Shown: one piece after another, positions 1 to 8,341 of the stretch
How positions within the stretch are numbered: position 1 is the stretch's first letter
Layout of the letters: each line of letters starts with the position of its first letter
DNA from: Cellulophaga baltica
GTDB taxonomy: Bacteria; Bacteroidota; Bacteroidia; Flavobacteriales; Flavobacteriaceae
Length of the DNA stretch: 64,000 bases
NCBI RefSeq assembly: GCF_900102165.1
Contig: NZ_FNBD01000001.1
Span: forward strand, 525,697-589,696
Direction: 5' to 3'
Notes under the pieces: generated by a model
What the model saw: the letters and a program-made list of their open reading frames with translations, nothing else
The model's database searches: none
What the model was told of the DNA's origin: nothing
Program-made: the position numbers and the translations under genes

Positions 1-4
1 TACC

Positions 5-1033
5 ATGAATGCTATAAACCCCAAAGTAATTAGGCAGTTATTTATTATCCTGCTCATCTTATTAATGTCATCCTTAATCTTTAAAGAAATGCTGCCCTAT
101 TTATCTGGCGTTCTGGGAGCCATTACTTTTTATGTATTGCTGCGCAAGCCTATGAGTAAATTAGTGAAACGCGGTTGGAATCCAGATTTAGCCGTGAGTT
201 TATTATTGATTGCCTCAGTGATAGGTATTCTCATTCCCGTCGGAGGAATCGCGATGATGTTAGCTAGCAAAATAGAAAATACAGTTGCCCATTCTGAAGA
301 AGCTATTAAAGCGAGTAAAGAACAATTAGGAACCTGGGAAGATAAAATAGGATATGATATAACCTCTAAAATTGATGCTTCTGCTTTTTCTAATTGGTTG
401 TCAGAAAACCTACAGTCATTTGCCGGTGGCACTTTTAATATTCTAATTGCCTTAGGCTTAATGTATTTTATGTTATACTACATGCTTACCAACCGTAGGC
501 AATTAAGAGAATCTCTTTATGAGTATATCCCAATAGGAAATGATAATTTGAAGGTCATTGGTAAAGATGTACAAACTATGGTGCGATCAAACGCATTAGG
601 CATCCCATTGGTTGCCTTGGCGCAAGGAATTGTAGCCTTAATTGGTTTCCTAATTTTTAATATAGAACAACCTTTCTTTTGGTCTATTGTTGTATTTATT
701 GGGTCTATGATTCCGTTTGTAGGAACTTTTATAGGAACTTTACCCGTGTTTATTCTTACCCTATCTTCAGGAAATGATTTCCAGGCTTGGGGAATCTTAA
801 TTTATGGTATTGTAATTATAGGGTCTACAGATAACTTACTGCGTTTATTTATTTTAAAAAAAATAGATAACGTACACCCATTAATCACTCTTCTCGGAGT
901 CATAGTAGGAGTTCCTCTCTTTGGATTTATAGGTTTAATTTTTGGCCCGCTACTAATTAGCCTCTTCCTAATTGTACTTCGTATTTATAAAGAAGAGTAC
1001 GGACAAGAAGTACACAATAAAGAGCAATTATAG
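5..1033 (+). CDS. AI-2E family (PerM/YdiK-type) membrane transporter
   Basis: A 342-residue polytopic membrane protein with hydrophobic segments near residues 10-50, 60-90, 140-165 and several between 200 and 330. The C-terminal half has the family layout: a long amphipathic stretch, then a cluster of helices containing the DNLLR motif near residue 275 and a Gly/Pro-rich terminal helix pair. Length matches the family (about 340-370). Some members export AI-2 or act as Na+/H+ antiporters, but substrates are mostly unknown, so no substrate is claimed. The ATG lies 5 bases inside the window edge; an upstream start cannot be excluded, but the N-terminus looks complete. Confidence 0.85.
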   Translation: MNAINPKVIRQLFIILLILLMSSLIFKEMLPYLSGVLGAITFYVLLRKPMSKLVKRGWNPDLAVSLLLIASVIGILIPVGGIAMMLASKIENTVAHSEEAIKASKEQLGTWEDKIGYDITSKIDASAFSNWLSENLQSFAGGTFNILIALGLMYFMLYYMLTNRRQLRESLYEYIPIGNDNLKVIGKDVQTMVRSNALGIPLVALAQGIVALIGFLIFNIEQPFFWSIVVFIGSMIPFVGTFIGTLPVFILTLSSGNDFQAWGILIYGIVIIGSTDNLLRLFILKKIDNVHPLITLLGVIVGVPLFGFIGLIFGPLLISLFLIVLRIYKEEYGQEVHNKEQL

Positions 1034-1151
1034 TCGCTTTTTTTAACATCTTGATTTTCAAAAGAATCAATGTATTACGGATTAGCGTCAAGAGAAAAAT
1101 GGCTGTTTTTGTAATTTTGATAGTGAAAAAGAAAGTTAAAAAAAGAAAGTT

Positions 1152-1775
1152 ATGACATCACCGGAACAAATACAGTTAGAAAATATTGCAGACAGTGATT
1201 ATGAAATATTTGCACTTTTAAAGCAACGCTATAGCCCTAGAACATTTAAAGATGTAAGAGTTAAAAAACAACATTTAAATCAGCTATTTGAAGCTGTGCG
1301 ATGGTCTCCTAGTAGTAACAACATACAACCTTGGAGATTTATCTATGCAGAACGTAATTCTGATGCATATCAAGATATACTATCTTGTTTAAGCGATTTT
1401 AACAAAGAATGGGCTACCAATGCACCACTACTGATGCTTACAGCGTATTACAAAAAGACTCAAGATGATAAAGATAATTTCCACGCCTTGCATGATTTAG
1501 GTCTTGCTGTTGGTAGCATGACCACACAGGCACAATACATGGGAATAGCCATGCACCAAATGGCCGGTGTAGATCATGAGAAAGCGGAAAAATTATTTGA
1601 AGTGCCAGAAGACTATCATATTACTTCTGCAATAGCCCTTGGATACTATGGCGGGGAATTAGATAAATTATCTCCTGAACTGCAAGAGGCAGAATTAAAA
1701 GAACGACAACGAATCGATCAAAGTCAGTTTGCGTTTATGGATCGTTGGAAAAACATAAGACATGATGAAAATTAA
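1152..1775 (+). CDS. Nitroreductase family protein
   Basis: A 207-residue FMN-dependent nitroreductase-fold protein (PF00881). The N-terminal RYSPR motif near residue 26 and the WSPSSNNIQPWRF segment around residue 50 are the typical FMN phosphate-binding region. The C-terminal ALGYYGG segment is the second conserved block. Such enzymes use NAD(P)H to reduce nitro compounds, quinones or enones in the cytoplasm; the physiological substrate cannot be read from sequence. It is a single gene ended by a strong hairpin terminator at 1781-1812. Confidence 0.88.
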   Translation: MTSPEQIQLENIADSDYEIFALLKQRYSPRTFKDVRVKKQHLNQLFEAVRWSPSSNNIQPWRFIYAERNSDAYQDILSCLSDFNKEWATNAPLLMLTAYYKKTQDDKDNFHALHDLGLAVGSMTTQAQYMGIAMHQMAGVDHEKAEKLFEVPEDYHITSAIALGYYGGELDKLSPELQEAELKERQRIDQSQFAFMDRWKNIRHDEN

Positions 1776-1780
1776 TCTAT

Positions 1781-1812
1781 AAAAAAGGGTCGCAATTTGC
1801 GACCCTTTTTTA
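1781..1812 (+). terminator. Rho-independent terminator of the nitroreductase gene
   Basis: A perfect GGGTCGC/GCGACCC stem with an AATTT loop, flanked by an A-run and a T-run. It starts a few bases after the nitroreductase stop codon. The A-run on the far side would let it work in both directions. Confidence 0.9.
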
Positions 1813-1834
1813 ATAGTATAAGCTTACATCTATT

Positions 1835-2011
1835 TTAGGAATCGAATAAAATTCCAGAAACTACAATTCCTACGATTAGCACAAGCAAAAATGCGATGAT
1901 GATTCCTGTGCCTAATTTTGTCTTTTTATTTTTCTGAAGTACGTAGTGTTCCGTATCCTCGTCAGATTCTTTTATAAATTTTGTCTTTGCGTCATTTTCC
2001 TTGATATCCAT
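1835..2011 (-). CDS. Small single-pass membrane protein, 58 aa
   Basis: An intact 58-codon frame on the minus strand, starting ATG at 2011 and ending TAA at 1835. The N-terminal 34 residues are charged (MDIKENDAKTKFIKESDE...). A 20-residue hydrophobic helix rich in Ile, Val and Leu follows, then a short tail ending FDS. Composition looks like coding sequence and it fills an otherwise empty gap. The plus-strand terminator at 1781-1812 could also end this transcript. No family is recognised; a tail-anchored or small stress membrane protein is possible. Confidence 0.6.
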   Translation of the reverse strand: MDIKENDAKTKFIKESDEDTEHYVLQKNKKTKLGTGIIIAFLLVLIVGIVVSGILFDS

Positions 2012-2161
2012 TTTATATTTTTTTAGTTGTTATTACCCACAATATACGCTCAAAATTAAGCGCTACTTGCTGCAATCCATTCTATTCTTAACGCTTTTAA
2101 AAACATAGCATTACAGTCAATCAAATACGTAATTAAGACAACTTTAATCATACTTATTACC

Positions 2162-2169
2162 TAACTTTG
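2162..2169 (+). promoter_or_regulatory. Bacteroidota -7 element before the YtxH operon
   Basis: TAACTTTG matches the TAnnTTTG consensus 50 bases before the chosen start at 2219. No clear -33 TTG is present at the usual spacing, so this is a partial promoter match. Confidence 0.45.
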
Positions 2170-2218
2170 ATATAGATGATTGAGATACAATTGTCTTATT
2201 AATTTAAAAACATGTAAA

Positions 2219-2548
2219 ATGAATAATAACAGTAATACATTATTAGGGATATTAGCAGGTACCGCAATAGGAGCGACCTTAGGAATTTTATTTGCACCAG
2301 ATAGAGGCGCAAATACAAGACAAAAAATAGCAGATCAAGCAGCGTCTACTAGAGACACACTTGCGGAAACGGCTTTAGATTTAAGAGATAGAGCAGCACA
2401 TTCAGTTGCTTCTAAAAGAGAATCTTTAGATACACAAATAGAGCACATAGTTTCTGATGTTAGTCATAAAACAGAAGATGTAATCAATACATTAGAAAGC
2501 AAGCTATCTGAGTTAAAAGCAAAGAATAAGAAATTACAGAAATCATAA
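2219..2548 (+). CDS. YtxH domain-containing protein
   Basis: A 109-residue protein with an N-terminal glycine-rich membrane helix (LLGILAGTAIGATLGILFAP, residues about 6-25) followed by DRGANTRQKIADQA, the YtxH signature, and a long charged helical tail. An upstream in-frame ATG at 2180 would add 13 uncharacteristic residues; the ATG at 2219 puts the membrane segment at the usual place. It is the first gene of a three-gene operon with a holin-like protein and a 68-residue protein. YtxH proteins are stress-induced envelope proteins of unknown mechanism. Confidence 0.82.
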   Translation: MNNNSNTLLGILAGTAIGATLGILFAPDRGANTRQKIADQAASTRDTLAETALDLRDRAAHSVASKRESLDTQIEHIVSDVSHKTEDVINTLESKLSELKAKNKKLQKS

Positions 2549-2549
2549 C

Positions 2550-2900
2550 ATGAGCATTTTAAAGTCTTTAGACGATACTACAAACAGCGCAGCCGAAGCA
2601 GGGGAAGCATATGTAAAATCTACTAAGAAATACTTTGAATTAAAAGTATTTCAACAGTTGACTACATTGTCTTCATACTTGTTGAAAATTGTTCTTTTTG
2701 GAAGCTTATGCGTTTTAGGTCTAATTTTTATAGCTGTTGCAGGAGCCGCCGCTCTTGGAGCCTATTTTGACAGTATGGCTTTAGGGTACTTAATTGTTGG
2801 AGGAATCTTCTTTCTATTGGTATTGCTTATCTATTTAGTTAGAAAACGCATTGATAGAATCATTATTCAGAAATTATCTAAAACGTATTTTGACTCATGA
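2550..2900 (+). CDS. Phage-holin-family-like membrane protein (Holin-X type), chromosomal
   Basis: A 116-residue protein with a soluble N-terminal helix (residues 1-40) and two hydrophobic segments near residues 42-72 and 78-97, ending in a basic tail. This is the layout of the chromosomal Holin-X/holin-family proteins that commonly follow ytxH genes. It begins one base after the YtxH stop and overlaps the next gene by four bases, so translation is probably coupled. Nothing phage-like surrounds it; it is best seen as part of a stress/envelope operon, not a lysis cassette. Confidence 0.72.
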   Translation: MSILKSLDDTTNSAAEAGEAYVKSTKKYFELKVFQQLTTLSSYLLKIVLFGSLCVLGLIFIAVAGAAALGAYFDSMALGYLIVGGIFFLLVLLIYLVRKRIDRIIIQKLSKTYFDS

Positions 2901-3103
2901 GAAATAAAAATTATACTTCATTCGAAGAAATTGAGCTTGACTTGAAGCTTTTGAGCTTAGAACGAAAAATTGCTATTGAGGAGTTAAAAGGTCTAAAGCA
3001 CAAAGTTCAGGAAGATTTATCACCATTAAATTGGGTGCAAACCGGATTTAAAATGGCTAGTAAGTTTAGTACCTTACTGCTGGTGAAAAAGTTATTTAAA
3101 TAA
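2897..3103 (+). CDS. Small conserved protein, third gene of the YtxH operon
   Basis: A 68-residue protein beginning with FEEIELDLKLLSLER, a charged amphipathic helix. A short C-terminal hydrophobic patch is followed by basic residues (KKLFK). The ATG overlaps the previous stop in an ATGA arrangement. Proteins with this 'SFEEI..DLKIL' start are regularly found after YtxH and holin-like genes in Bacteroidota, but the function is unknown. A terminator follows directly. Confidence 0.7.
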   Translation: MRNKNYTSFEEIELDLKLLSLERKIAIEELKGLKHKVQEDLSPLNWVQTGFKMASKFSTLLLVKKLFK

Positions 3104-3122
3104 AGAGAATTAATTCTCCTCT

Positions 3123-3158
3123 AAAAGCCACAACAATTAATGTTGTGGCTTTTTTTTG
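3123..3158 (+). terminator. Terminator of the YtxH operon (likely bidirectional)
   Basis: AAAAGCCACAACA pairs with TGTTGTGGCTTTT around an ATTAA loop, followed by a run of eight T. It lies between the convergent YtxH operon and the DUF2254 gene. Confidence 0.9.
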
Positions 3159-3161
3159 GCA

Positions 3162-4439
3162 TCAGAACAACTTTAATAACACTTCCTTATCCGCTGCGCT
3201 ATCTATATGCTTAGCCACAGTAGTTTTGATAAGCATGAGTTCTGAAACGATACTTTCCTTATTGTCTTCAGAGATATTTGGATTTGTTAAACAGTATTTT
3301 AAAGCTTTTATTAATTGATACAACACCGTACAATCTTCTTTTGCATAGAAGCGAATTGGCTGTACCACAATACGCATCAATTCTTCAATGGCTATATTAT
3401 GGGATACCACAATCCATTTGGTATCTGCTATATTTTCTGAGGTTGCATTGGCAAATGCTACAGCTTGATACAAAAGCTTACCTAATTTTGTTATGGCTTC
3501 AATGGCAGTACCAGGATCATTAATCCCCGGAGACATTGCTTTTACCGCTATTTCCATTAGTTTTATCATACCTCCAACACCTTCGTCTCCAGAATGTCTG
3601 TTAGTAGATAAACTAAAACCGAATAATAAATCATCTACCTGTTGATCGGATAAATTCTTTGAGACCGTAGCTATCACATCTCCTTCCCACAAATGTTGAT
3701 TTAAATAAGGCAGTACATTTATCTGTAACTCTTCATCTTTATAAGAATCTGATAATAACGAAACATCAAAACTTAAATAATAACCCGTCTCCTTAACCAT
3801 TAAAGGTTTAAAATCATCGGTCTCTAAAACACTCAATGTTGTTTTTTGGTGCTGTTCATCATACGCCTTTTGTAAAGATTTTGAACTGGAAGTATAAATA
3901 CGTTCTACAATAGTATTTATTTGAATAGAGGTTGATATGTTGTGAATAAAATCAACAAAAAGCACAATACAAACTACACTAAATACCGCTGCAAGCATCG
4001 TAGAAAAACCTATAGCATTAGAGTCTACACCTTTTGCGCCTAATGTAATTAAAGAGAAAATACAATACAATAAAGTTCCAATATAAAAGCCCAAAATTAA
4101 TTGGTGTTTTTTATTAGATATTAAACTAGGTAATACTCTAGGAGAAAAGTTAGAAGAGGCTTGGTTGAGTACCACCATCACCATGGAAAAACTAAACACG
4201 GTTAACGATAAAATTCCGGCAACCAATGTATTTAAAATTGCTCTAGAAGTATCATAGTCCGATATGAAGAGATACGGTACCTTCTCTTTAATCTTTATGA
4301 TGAAATCTAAACTCTCTACACGGTTGGTGATTGCCGCCACAATTAAAAACAATACACTTAATAAAACAGGGTAAAATGCAATACTGTAAAGAACTTTATA
4401 ATACCAAGCTCTTAATTTTTTTATTATAGATTTTATCAT
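3162..4439 (-). CDS. DUF2254 family membrane protein
   Basis: A 425-residue protein with four predicted membrane helices in the first 170 residues. The characteristic DUF2254 block (SRAILNTLVAGILSLTVFSF, then NQASSNFSPRVL) is at residues about 64-103. The C-terminal 250 residues are soluble and contain the conserved AVKAMSPGINDPGTAIEAI segment, typical of the family. Family members are envelope proteins of unknown function. The gene stands alone on the minus strand, divergent from mscS. Confidence 0.85.
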   Translation of the reverse strand: MIKSIIKKLRAWYYKVLYSIAFYPVLLSVLFLIVAAITNRVESLDFIIKIKEKVPYLFISDYDTSRAILNTLVAGILSLTVFSFSMVMVVLNQASSNFSPRVLPSLISNKKHQLILGFYIGTLLYCIFSLITLGAKGVDSNAIGFSTMLAAVFSVVCIVLFVDFIHNISTSIQINTIVERIYTSSSKSLQKAYDEQHQKTTLSVLETDDFKPLMVKETGYYLSFDVSLLSDSYKDEELQINVLPYLNQHLWEGDVIATVSKNLSDQQVDDLLFGFSLSTNRHSGDEGVGGMIKLMEIAVKAMSPGINDPGTAIEAITKLGKLLYQAVAFANATSENIADTKWIVVSHNIAIEELMRIVVQPIRFYAKEDCTVLYQLIKALKYCLTNPNISEDNKESIVSELMLIKTTVAKHIDSAADKEVLLKLF

Positions 4440-4743
4440 CGTTCAAAATTTTAAGTATGCAAAGCTCCCCTTTTCTCTAAACTTTTAAGATACGCAATAC
4501 ATTTATTATTAGCACTATCGTGAAATTTCATAACCGTTAATGATACGATGGATATAGCACGTGCATACCATATTACCAAAGTATCTTTGAGTACATTTTA
4601 TAATGTTGGTTGATGAAGCATGGTTTCAATGATCCTAAAAGTTGAAGCCATGTTTTTCTTTTTCTCCGTTTCACATCAACCAAACTAAACTAAGTAGTTT
4701 CACATAAAATGCACCACTAATTAGTGCATTCAAAGAAAAATAT
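4440..4743. promoter_or_regulatory. Divergent intergenic region with a palindrome ahead of mscS
   Basis: Three hundred bases with no credible gene. TATCTTTG at 4582-4589 is a -7-type element on the plus strand, without a clear -33. Just before the mscS start a nested palindrome is present: AATGCAC (4708-4714) pairs with GTGCATT (4724-4730), and the 12-mer CACTAATTAGTG at 4715-4726 is itself perfectly self-complementary. It could be an operator or a leader hairpin. Confidence 0.4.
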
Positions 4744-5631
4744 ATGAAAATTGAATTAGCAGATGCCTGGAACAAGATGGCCAGTAGATTAGAATCATGG
4801 TTAAATAATATCATTATTAATTTACCCAATATCATAATTGCCATAATAGTATTCACCATTGTTATTTTTCTTTCAAAATACATCAGTAGATTAACCTTAA
4901 AACTTCTTAGCAAAAGCAGCCTTCAAAAATCAATGAAGAATGTAATTGCAAAATTGATTTCTGTTTTAGTAATTCTAGCCGGTTTATTCTTGGTCTTAGG
5001 AATCTTAGATTTAAGTAAAACACTAAATACCATCTTGGCAGGAGCCGGAGTTGCCGGATTAGCAGTTGGTTTAGCCTTGCAAGGAGCATTATCAAATACA
5101 TTTTCCGGAATTGTATTATCCTATATTAAGCAGATAAAATTCGGAGATTGGATAGAAAGCAATGATTTTGAAGGTGAAGTGGTAGATATAGATTTACGCG
5201 CCGTAACCATACGGCAGCCTGATAATAACTTGGTGTATTTACCTAATAAATTAGTATTAGAAAATCCAATAAAAAACTTCTCATCAACTGCACAGTCTAG
5301 AGTTATCTTAACATGCGGCGTTGGTTACTCATCAGATTTAGAATTTGTAAGAGATTTAGTTAAAGAAACCATTAGCTCCAATTTTGATCCTGTAGAAAAT
5401 AAAGATGATGTTATCTTTTTGTATTCCGAATTTGGAGACAGCTCTATTAATTTTGAAACTAGATTTTGGATAGATTCTACATCAGCTCTAGAGGTAGCAA
5501 AAGCAAAGACAGAAGCCATGATTTATATTAAAAAAGCATTTGACGAAAATAATATAAATATCCCATTCCCTATTAGAACTTTAGATTTTCCAGAAAATTT
5601 TAAGTTCACCAAGGAGCAAAATGAAGCCTAA
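4744..5631 (+). CDS. Small-conductance mechanosensitive channel (MscS family)
   Basis: A 295-residue inner-membrane channel. Three hydrophobic helices lie in the first 125 residues; the third is the pore helix with the Gly/Ala pattern AGAGVAGLAVGLALQGALSN. The beta domain follows with the family motif FGDWIE...GEVVDIDLRAVTIRQPDN and LPNKLVLENPI, then the alpha/beta C-terminal domain. Length and order match E. coli MscS (286). It would open on hypo-osmotic shock to release solutes. The neighbours (stress and envelope genes) fit. Confidence 0.92.
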   Translation: MKIELADAWNKMASRLESWLNNIIINLPNIIIAIIVFTIVIFLSKYISRLTLKLLSKSSLQKSMKNVIAKLISVLVILAGLFLVLGILDLSKTLNTILAGAGVAGLAVGLALQGALSNTFSGIVLSYIKQIKFGDWIESNDFEGEVVDIDLRAVTIRQPDNNLVYLPNKLVLENPIKNFSSTAQSRVILTCGVGYSSDLEFVRDLVKETISSNFDPVENKDDVIFLYSEFGDSSINFETRFWIDSTSALEVAKAKTEAMIYIKKAFDENNINIPFPIRTLDFPENFKFTKEQNEA

Positions 5632-5706
5632 CATTTTTTTAACGAAACAAATCTTTTAGCGGCAATCTAAACTTCTAATGCATTAATCACAATGAAGTTA
5701 TGAAAG

Positions 5707-5714
5707 TAACTTTG
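5707..5714 (+). promoter_or_regulatory. -7 element before the four-helix-bundle gene
   Basis: TAACTTTG fits TAnnTTTG, 54 bases before the start at 5768. No matching -33 TTG is visible. Confidence 0.4.
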
Positions 5715-5767
5715 AGATATGCTAAAGGGGTAGCATTACATAACCCCATCACATTAATACAATAACT

Positions 5768-6217
5768 ATGAGTACATATACAGATGAAGTAGGAAATAAA
5801 TTAAATGCATTACTAGAGAAAACTTATGATGCAGAAAAAGGATATAAGAAAGCAGCAGAGAACACAGATAATGTGGTTTTAAAATCTTTCTTCACTAGAA
5901 AAAGCCAGCAACGCTACGATTTTGGCCACAATCTAAAAACAGAAATCAATAGTTTTGGACAAAACATTGATAAAGGCGGAAGTATAGCTGCAGCGGCACA
6001 CAGAACTTGGATGGATGTAAAAGCATTTGTATCTTCTAACAGTGCAGAGTCTATGCTAGAAGAAGCAATTAGAGGTGAAAAGGCTGCCATTGATGAATAC
6101 AAAGATGTACTATCGGAAACTAACTTACCGTCTAGTACCGTTACGTTGCTTACACAGCAAATGAATCAAATTGAATTAGATCTAGCAAAAGAAAAAGTGA
6201 TGGAGAACATCAGCTAA
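5768..6217 (+). CDS. PA2169-type four-helix-bundle (ferritin-like, DUF2383) protein
   Basis: A 149-residue, nearly all-helical protein. It has the family pattern: LNALLEKTYDAEKGYKKAAE in helix 1, SFFTRKSQQRYDFG in helix 2, and a late EEAIRGEKAAIDEYKD helix whose acidic residues would sit where ferritin-like proteins bind metal. Family members are stress-associated and uncharacterised. The gene has its own -7 element and is ended by the terminator at 6243-6274. Confidence 0.8.
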   Translation: MSTYTDEVGNKLNALLEKTYDAEKGYKKAAENTDNVVLKSFFTRKSQQRYDFGHNLKTEINSFGQNIDKGGSIAAAAHRTWMDVKAFVSSNSAESMLEEAIRGEKAAIDEYKDVLSETNLPSSTVTLLTQQMNQIELDLAKEKVMENIS

Positions 6218-6242
6218 TTCTTTAAGCATCAAAATTTTACCT

Positions 6243-6274
6243 AAAAAGGAATACCTTAAAGTATTCCTTTTTTT
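6243..6274 (+). terminator. Rho-independent terminator
   Basis: AAAAAGGAATAC pairs with GTATTCCTTTTT around CTTAAA, followed by more T. It ends the PA2169-type gene. Confidence 0.9.
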
Positions 6275-6416
6275 ATGCGCTATATCCTAAAGAATATCAA
6301 TTGTTTATGGAGCAACAAATTAACCGATTACGTTAATCAAAACTCTAAAACGGTTGCATCTTTGTATCAGAGAGTTGGCAAGGAGCTAACTTCTATTTAA
6401 CCTAAAAACAAACACT

Positions 6417-6578
6417 ATGTTACGTTGGACAATCACATTTATAATATTAGCAATAATAGCCGCAGTATTCGGCTTCGGAGGAATCGCAGCAGGTGCAGCA
6501 AGCATCGCTAAAATTCTTTTCTTTATATTCTTAGTACTTTTTATTATCTCCCTATTAACTGGAAGAAAAAAAGTCTAA
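6417..6578 (+). CDS. DUF1328 family small membrane protein (YtjA-like), 53 aa
   Basis: An intact 53-codon frame from ATG at 6417 to TAA at 6578. It begins [20 protein letters not shown], followed by [16 protein letters not shown] and a basic end GRKKV. This two-helix hairpin with a central GGxAAGAAxIAKxLF motif is the DUF1328/YtjA family signature, and the length is exactly typical. These small inner-membrane proteins are often induced under stress; mechanism unknown. It precedes the acidic lipoprotein gene and may share its transcript. Confidence 0.88.
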   Translation: MLRWTITFIILAIIAAVFGFGGIAAGAASIAKILFFIFLVLFIISLLTGRKKV

Positions 6579-6613
6579 GCACTAAATACAAGTATTAACT
6601 TAAAATTAAAACA

Positions 6614-6796
6614 ATGAAAAAGCCAGTAATACATACCCTATTAATTTTATTTCTTGGAGCTTCTTTTTTAACCGTTTCAAGTTGTAGAGATGAGGAAAAA
6701 ACTACAGAAGACAAGATTGAACAAGTTGGAGACGATATTGAAGAAGGCGTTGAAGAAGTAGGAGATGAAATTGACGATCATACAGATGACAATTAA
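6614..6796 (+). CDS. Small acidic lipoprotein, 60 aa
   Basis: A lipoprotein signal peptide ends in LTVSSC (Cys at residue 24). The mature part is only 37 residues, strongly acidic and repetitive (EDKIEQVGDDIEEGVEEVGDE...). This pattern suggests an amphipathic helix lying along or bridging the envelope, or metal binding. No enzyme function is implied. It lies 35 bases after the DUF1328 gene and before a terminator, consistent with a two-gene envelope-stress unit. Confidence 0.72.
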   Translation: MKKPVIHTLLILFLGASFLTVSSCRDEEKTTEDKIEQVGDDIEEGVEEVGDEIDDHTDDN

Positions 6797-6824
6797 TGAC
6801 GAGCATCTGAAACACTAATTATTT

Positions 6825-6866
6825 AAAAAGGACAGAACTCAATTTATTGATTTTGTCCTTTTTTTA
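6825..6866 (+). terminator. Terminator after the acidic lipoprotein gene
   Basis: AAAAAGGACA pairs with TGTCCTTTTT across a loop of about 20 bases and is followed by a T-run. Confidence 0.75.
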
Positions 6867-6886
6867 AACGTTTAAAAAGCTACATT

Positions 6887-7201
6887 ATGGAATATGCAAA
6901 AAGTGAAAAAGAATACATCAAAGAATATCAGGAACAAGGGTACACACACAATTTTAGAGCTCAAGACAACTCACTCATAAATCTTGAAACTAAAAAGAAC
7001 TATACCCCAAAAGACATTTTTATTAAAAAAGAATTTCGTTTTGAAGGGATGAGCAATCCATCAGATATGTCTATCTTATATATCATTGAAACCAATGATG
7101 GTGCTAAAGGAACCGTTCTAGCAAATTATAGTCCGTCTAGTGATACGGTCATGGCAGAATTTTTTAAGGAAATTCCTAAATCCAATTTTGAGCATAACTA
7201 A
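6887..7201 (+). CDS. Small conserved protein of unknown function, 104 aa
   Basis: A soluble 104-residue protein with the pattern 'GYTHNF', 'YTPKDIFIKKEFRFEGMSNPSDMSILYIIETNDGAKGTVLANY'. From recalled family knowledge this matches a small Bacteroidota family often mislabelled phosphoribosylpyrophosphate synthetase. Nothing in it resembles PRPP synthetase (too short, no PRPP loop), so that name should not be used. It has no signal peptide. It is likely transcribed alone, after the terminator at 6825-6866. Confidence 0.65.
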   Translation: MEYAKSEKEYIKEYQEQGYTHNFRAQDNSLINLETKKNYTPKDIFIKKEFRFEGMSNPSDMSILYIIETNDGAKGTVLANYSPSSDTVMAEFFKEIPKSNFEHN

Positions 7202-7310
7202 TTAGCAAACTCATTTTTAGTGGTTAAATAAAACTTAAACAAAGAAAGGGTACATTCAAAAATATACGATATTTGTAAAACTCACCTTTGGCCTTAGTAA
7301 AGTTGCTTTT

Positions 7311-7874
7311 ATGACAATAAATGTAAAGTTTGAATATAACACCTTATGCAGAAAAGTGCTCTGTGAGCAATTAGACGCTATGGGGTTCACCTATACTTTA
7401 CTAGGTACTGGAGAAATAGATTTTAAGCAAACTCCTAGTAGTGCTCAAATGTTAGTTCTATCAGAAAAACTTTCAGCATACGGTATAGAAATCATCAGCA
7501 ACCAACAAACAGCATTAGTACAGCGCATAAAAGATGCTGTTACTCTTGTTGTCAATGGCGATGAAGAAGCTCAAAAATATAATGTATCTACTTATTTGTC
7601 AGAAAAGCTAGACTATTCCTATGCCTATCTTTCAAATCTATTTTCTGAAATAACTCATACTTCCATTGAGAATTTTGTTATTTTGAAAAAGATTGATGTA
7701 GCCAAAACTTTAATTATTGAGAATAATCTAACCCTTACTGAAATTGCGTATAAGTTAAATTACAGTAGTGTTGCTCATTTATCAACACAGTTTAAAAAAA
7801 CAACTGGACTAACTCCTTCTTCTTTTCAAAAAATTATCAAAAAGAGAAAAGAAAAGGCAATAGATAGAGACTAA
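7311..7874 (+). CDS. AraC-type regulator with a degenerate HMA-like N-terminal domain
   Basis: A 187-residue transcription factor. The C-terminal half holds two helix-turn-helices of the AraC family: SEKLDYSYAYLSNLFSE near residue 98 and LTLTEIAYKLNYSSVAHLSTQFKKTTGLTPSSF near residues 140-172. The N-terminal 80 residues resemble the ferredoxin-like, HMA-type domain fused to AraC domains in many Bacteroidota regulators. Here the usual CxxC metal site is replaced by a CRKVLC spacing. It is followed after 10 bases by a response regulator and then a kinase, so the three genes look like one operon. The ligand is unknown. Confidence 0.75.
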   Translation: MTINVKFEYNTLCRKVLCEQLDAMGFTYTLLGTGEIDFKQTPSSAQMLVLSEKLSAYGIEIISNQQTALVQRIKDAVTLVVNGDEEAQKYNVSTYLSEKLDYSYAYLSNLFSEITHTSIENFVILKKIDVAKTLIIENNLTLTEIAYKLNYSSVAHLSTQFKKTTGLTPSSFQKIIKKRKEKAIDRD

Positions 7875-7884
7875 TAAATTATCC

Positions 7885-8331
7885 ATGGCATTCCAAACAC
7901 TGAACATTGCATTAGCAGATGATGATGAAGACGATAGACTTTTGTTTAAAGATGCTATCGAAGAAATAAAAATAAAGACAAAATTATCATTATTTACCAA
8001 TGGTAAAGAACTTATGGATTACCTAGTATTGCCCAATGTAATACTACCAGAAGTTATTTTTTTGGATTTAAATATGCCTATTAAAAATGGGATGCAATGC
8101 CTAAAAGAGATTAGAGAAAATCCTAAGCTCAGTGACTTATCAGTTGCTATATACTCCACATCCTCTTCGGAGGGAGATATAGAAGACACCTTTATTAATG
8201 GTGCTAATGTCTATATCAATAAGCCTAATAGCTTTGGAGAACTAAAAACTGTGATTGATAAAGTTTTACAGCTTAATTGGCAATACCAAACATCTGCCTT
8301 AAATAGAGAGAATTTTTTATTAAGAATTTAA
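7885..8331 (+). CDS. Single-domain response regulator (REC)
   Basis: A 148-residue receiver domain with no output domain. The acidic pocket is DDDEDD near residues 12-17, the phospho-acceptor is D61 in IFLDLNMP, and the conserved Lys is K113 in the INKP motif; the switch Ser/Thr lies in IYSTSS. This is the Rcp1-like stand-alone type that passes phosphate between proteins or acts by protein contact. It is sandwiched between the AraC regulator and the kinase with 10-base gaps on both sides. Confidence 0.88.
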   Translation: MAFQTLNIALADDDEDDRLLFKDAIEEIKIKTKLSLFTNGKELMDYLVLPNVILPEVIFLDLNMPIKNGMQCLKEIRENPKLSDLSVAIYSTSSSEGDIEDTFINGANVYINKPNSFGELKTVIDKVLQLNWQYQTSALNRENFLLRI

Positions 8332-8341
8332 GAACAACATC

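Noticed and set aside
2550-2900. Prophage or lysis cassette suggested by a holin-like protein
   Set aside because: No endolysin, structural or integrase genes nearby; such proteins accompany YtxH in ordinary chromosomes.
4671-4913. Minus-strand frame across the mscS start
   Set aside because: It overlaps the first mscS helices and reads as the reverse of hydrophobic codons.
6887-7201. Phosphoribosylpyrophosphate synthetase
   Set aside because: Only 104 residues and no PRPP-binding loop; the label appears to be a propagated error.
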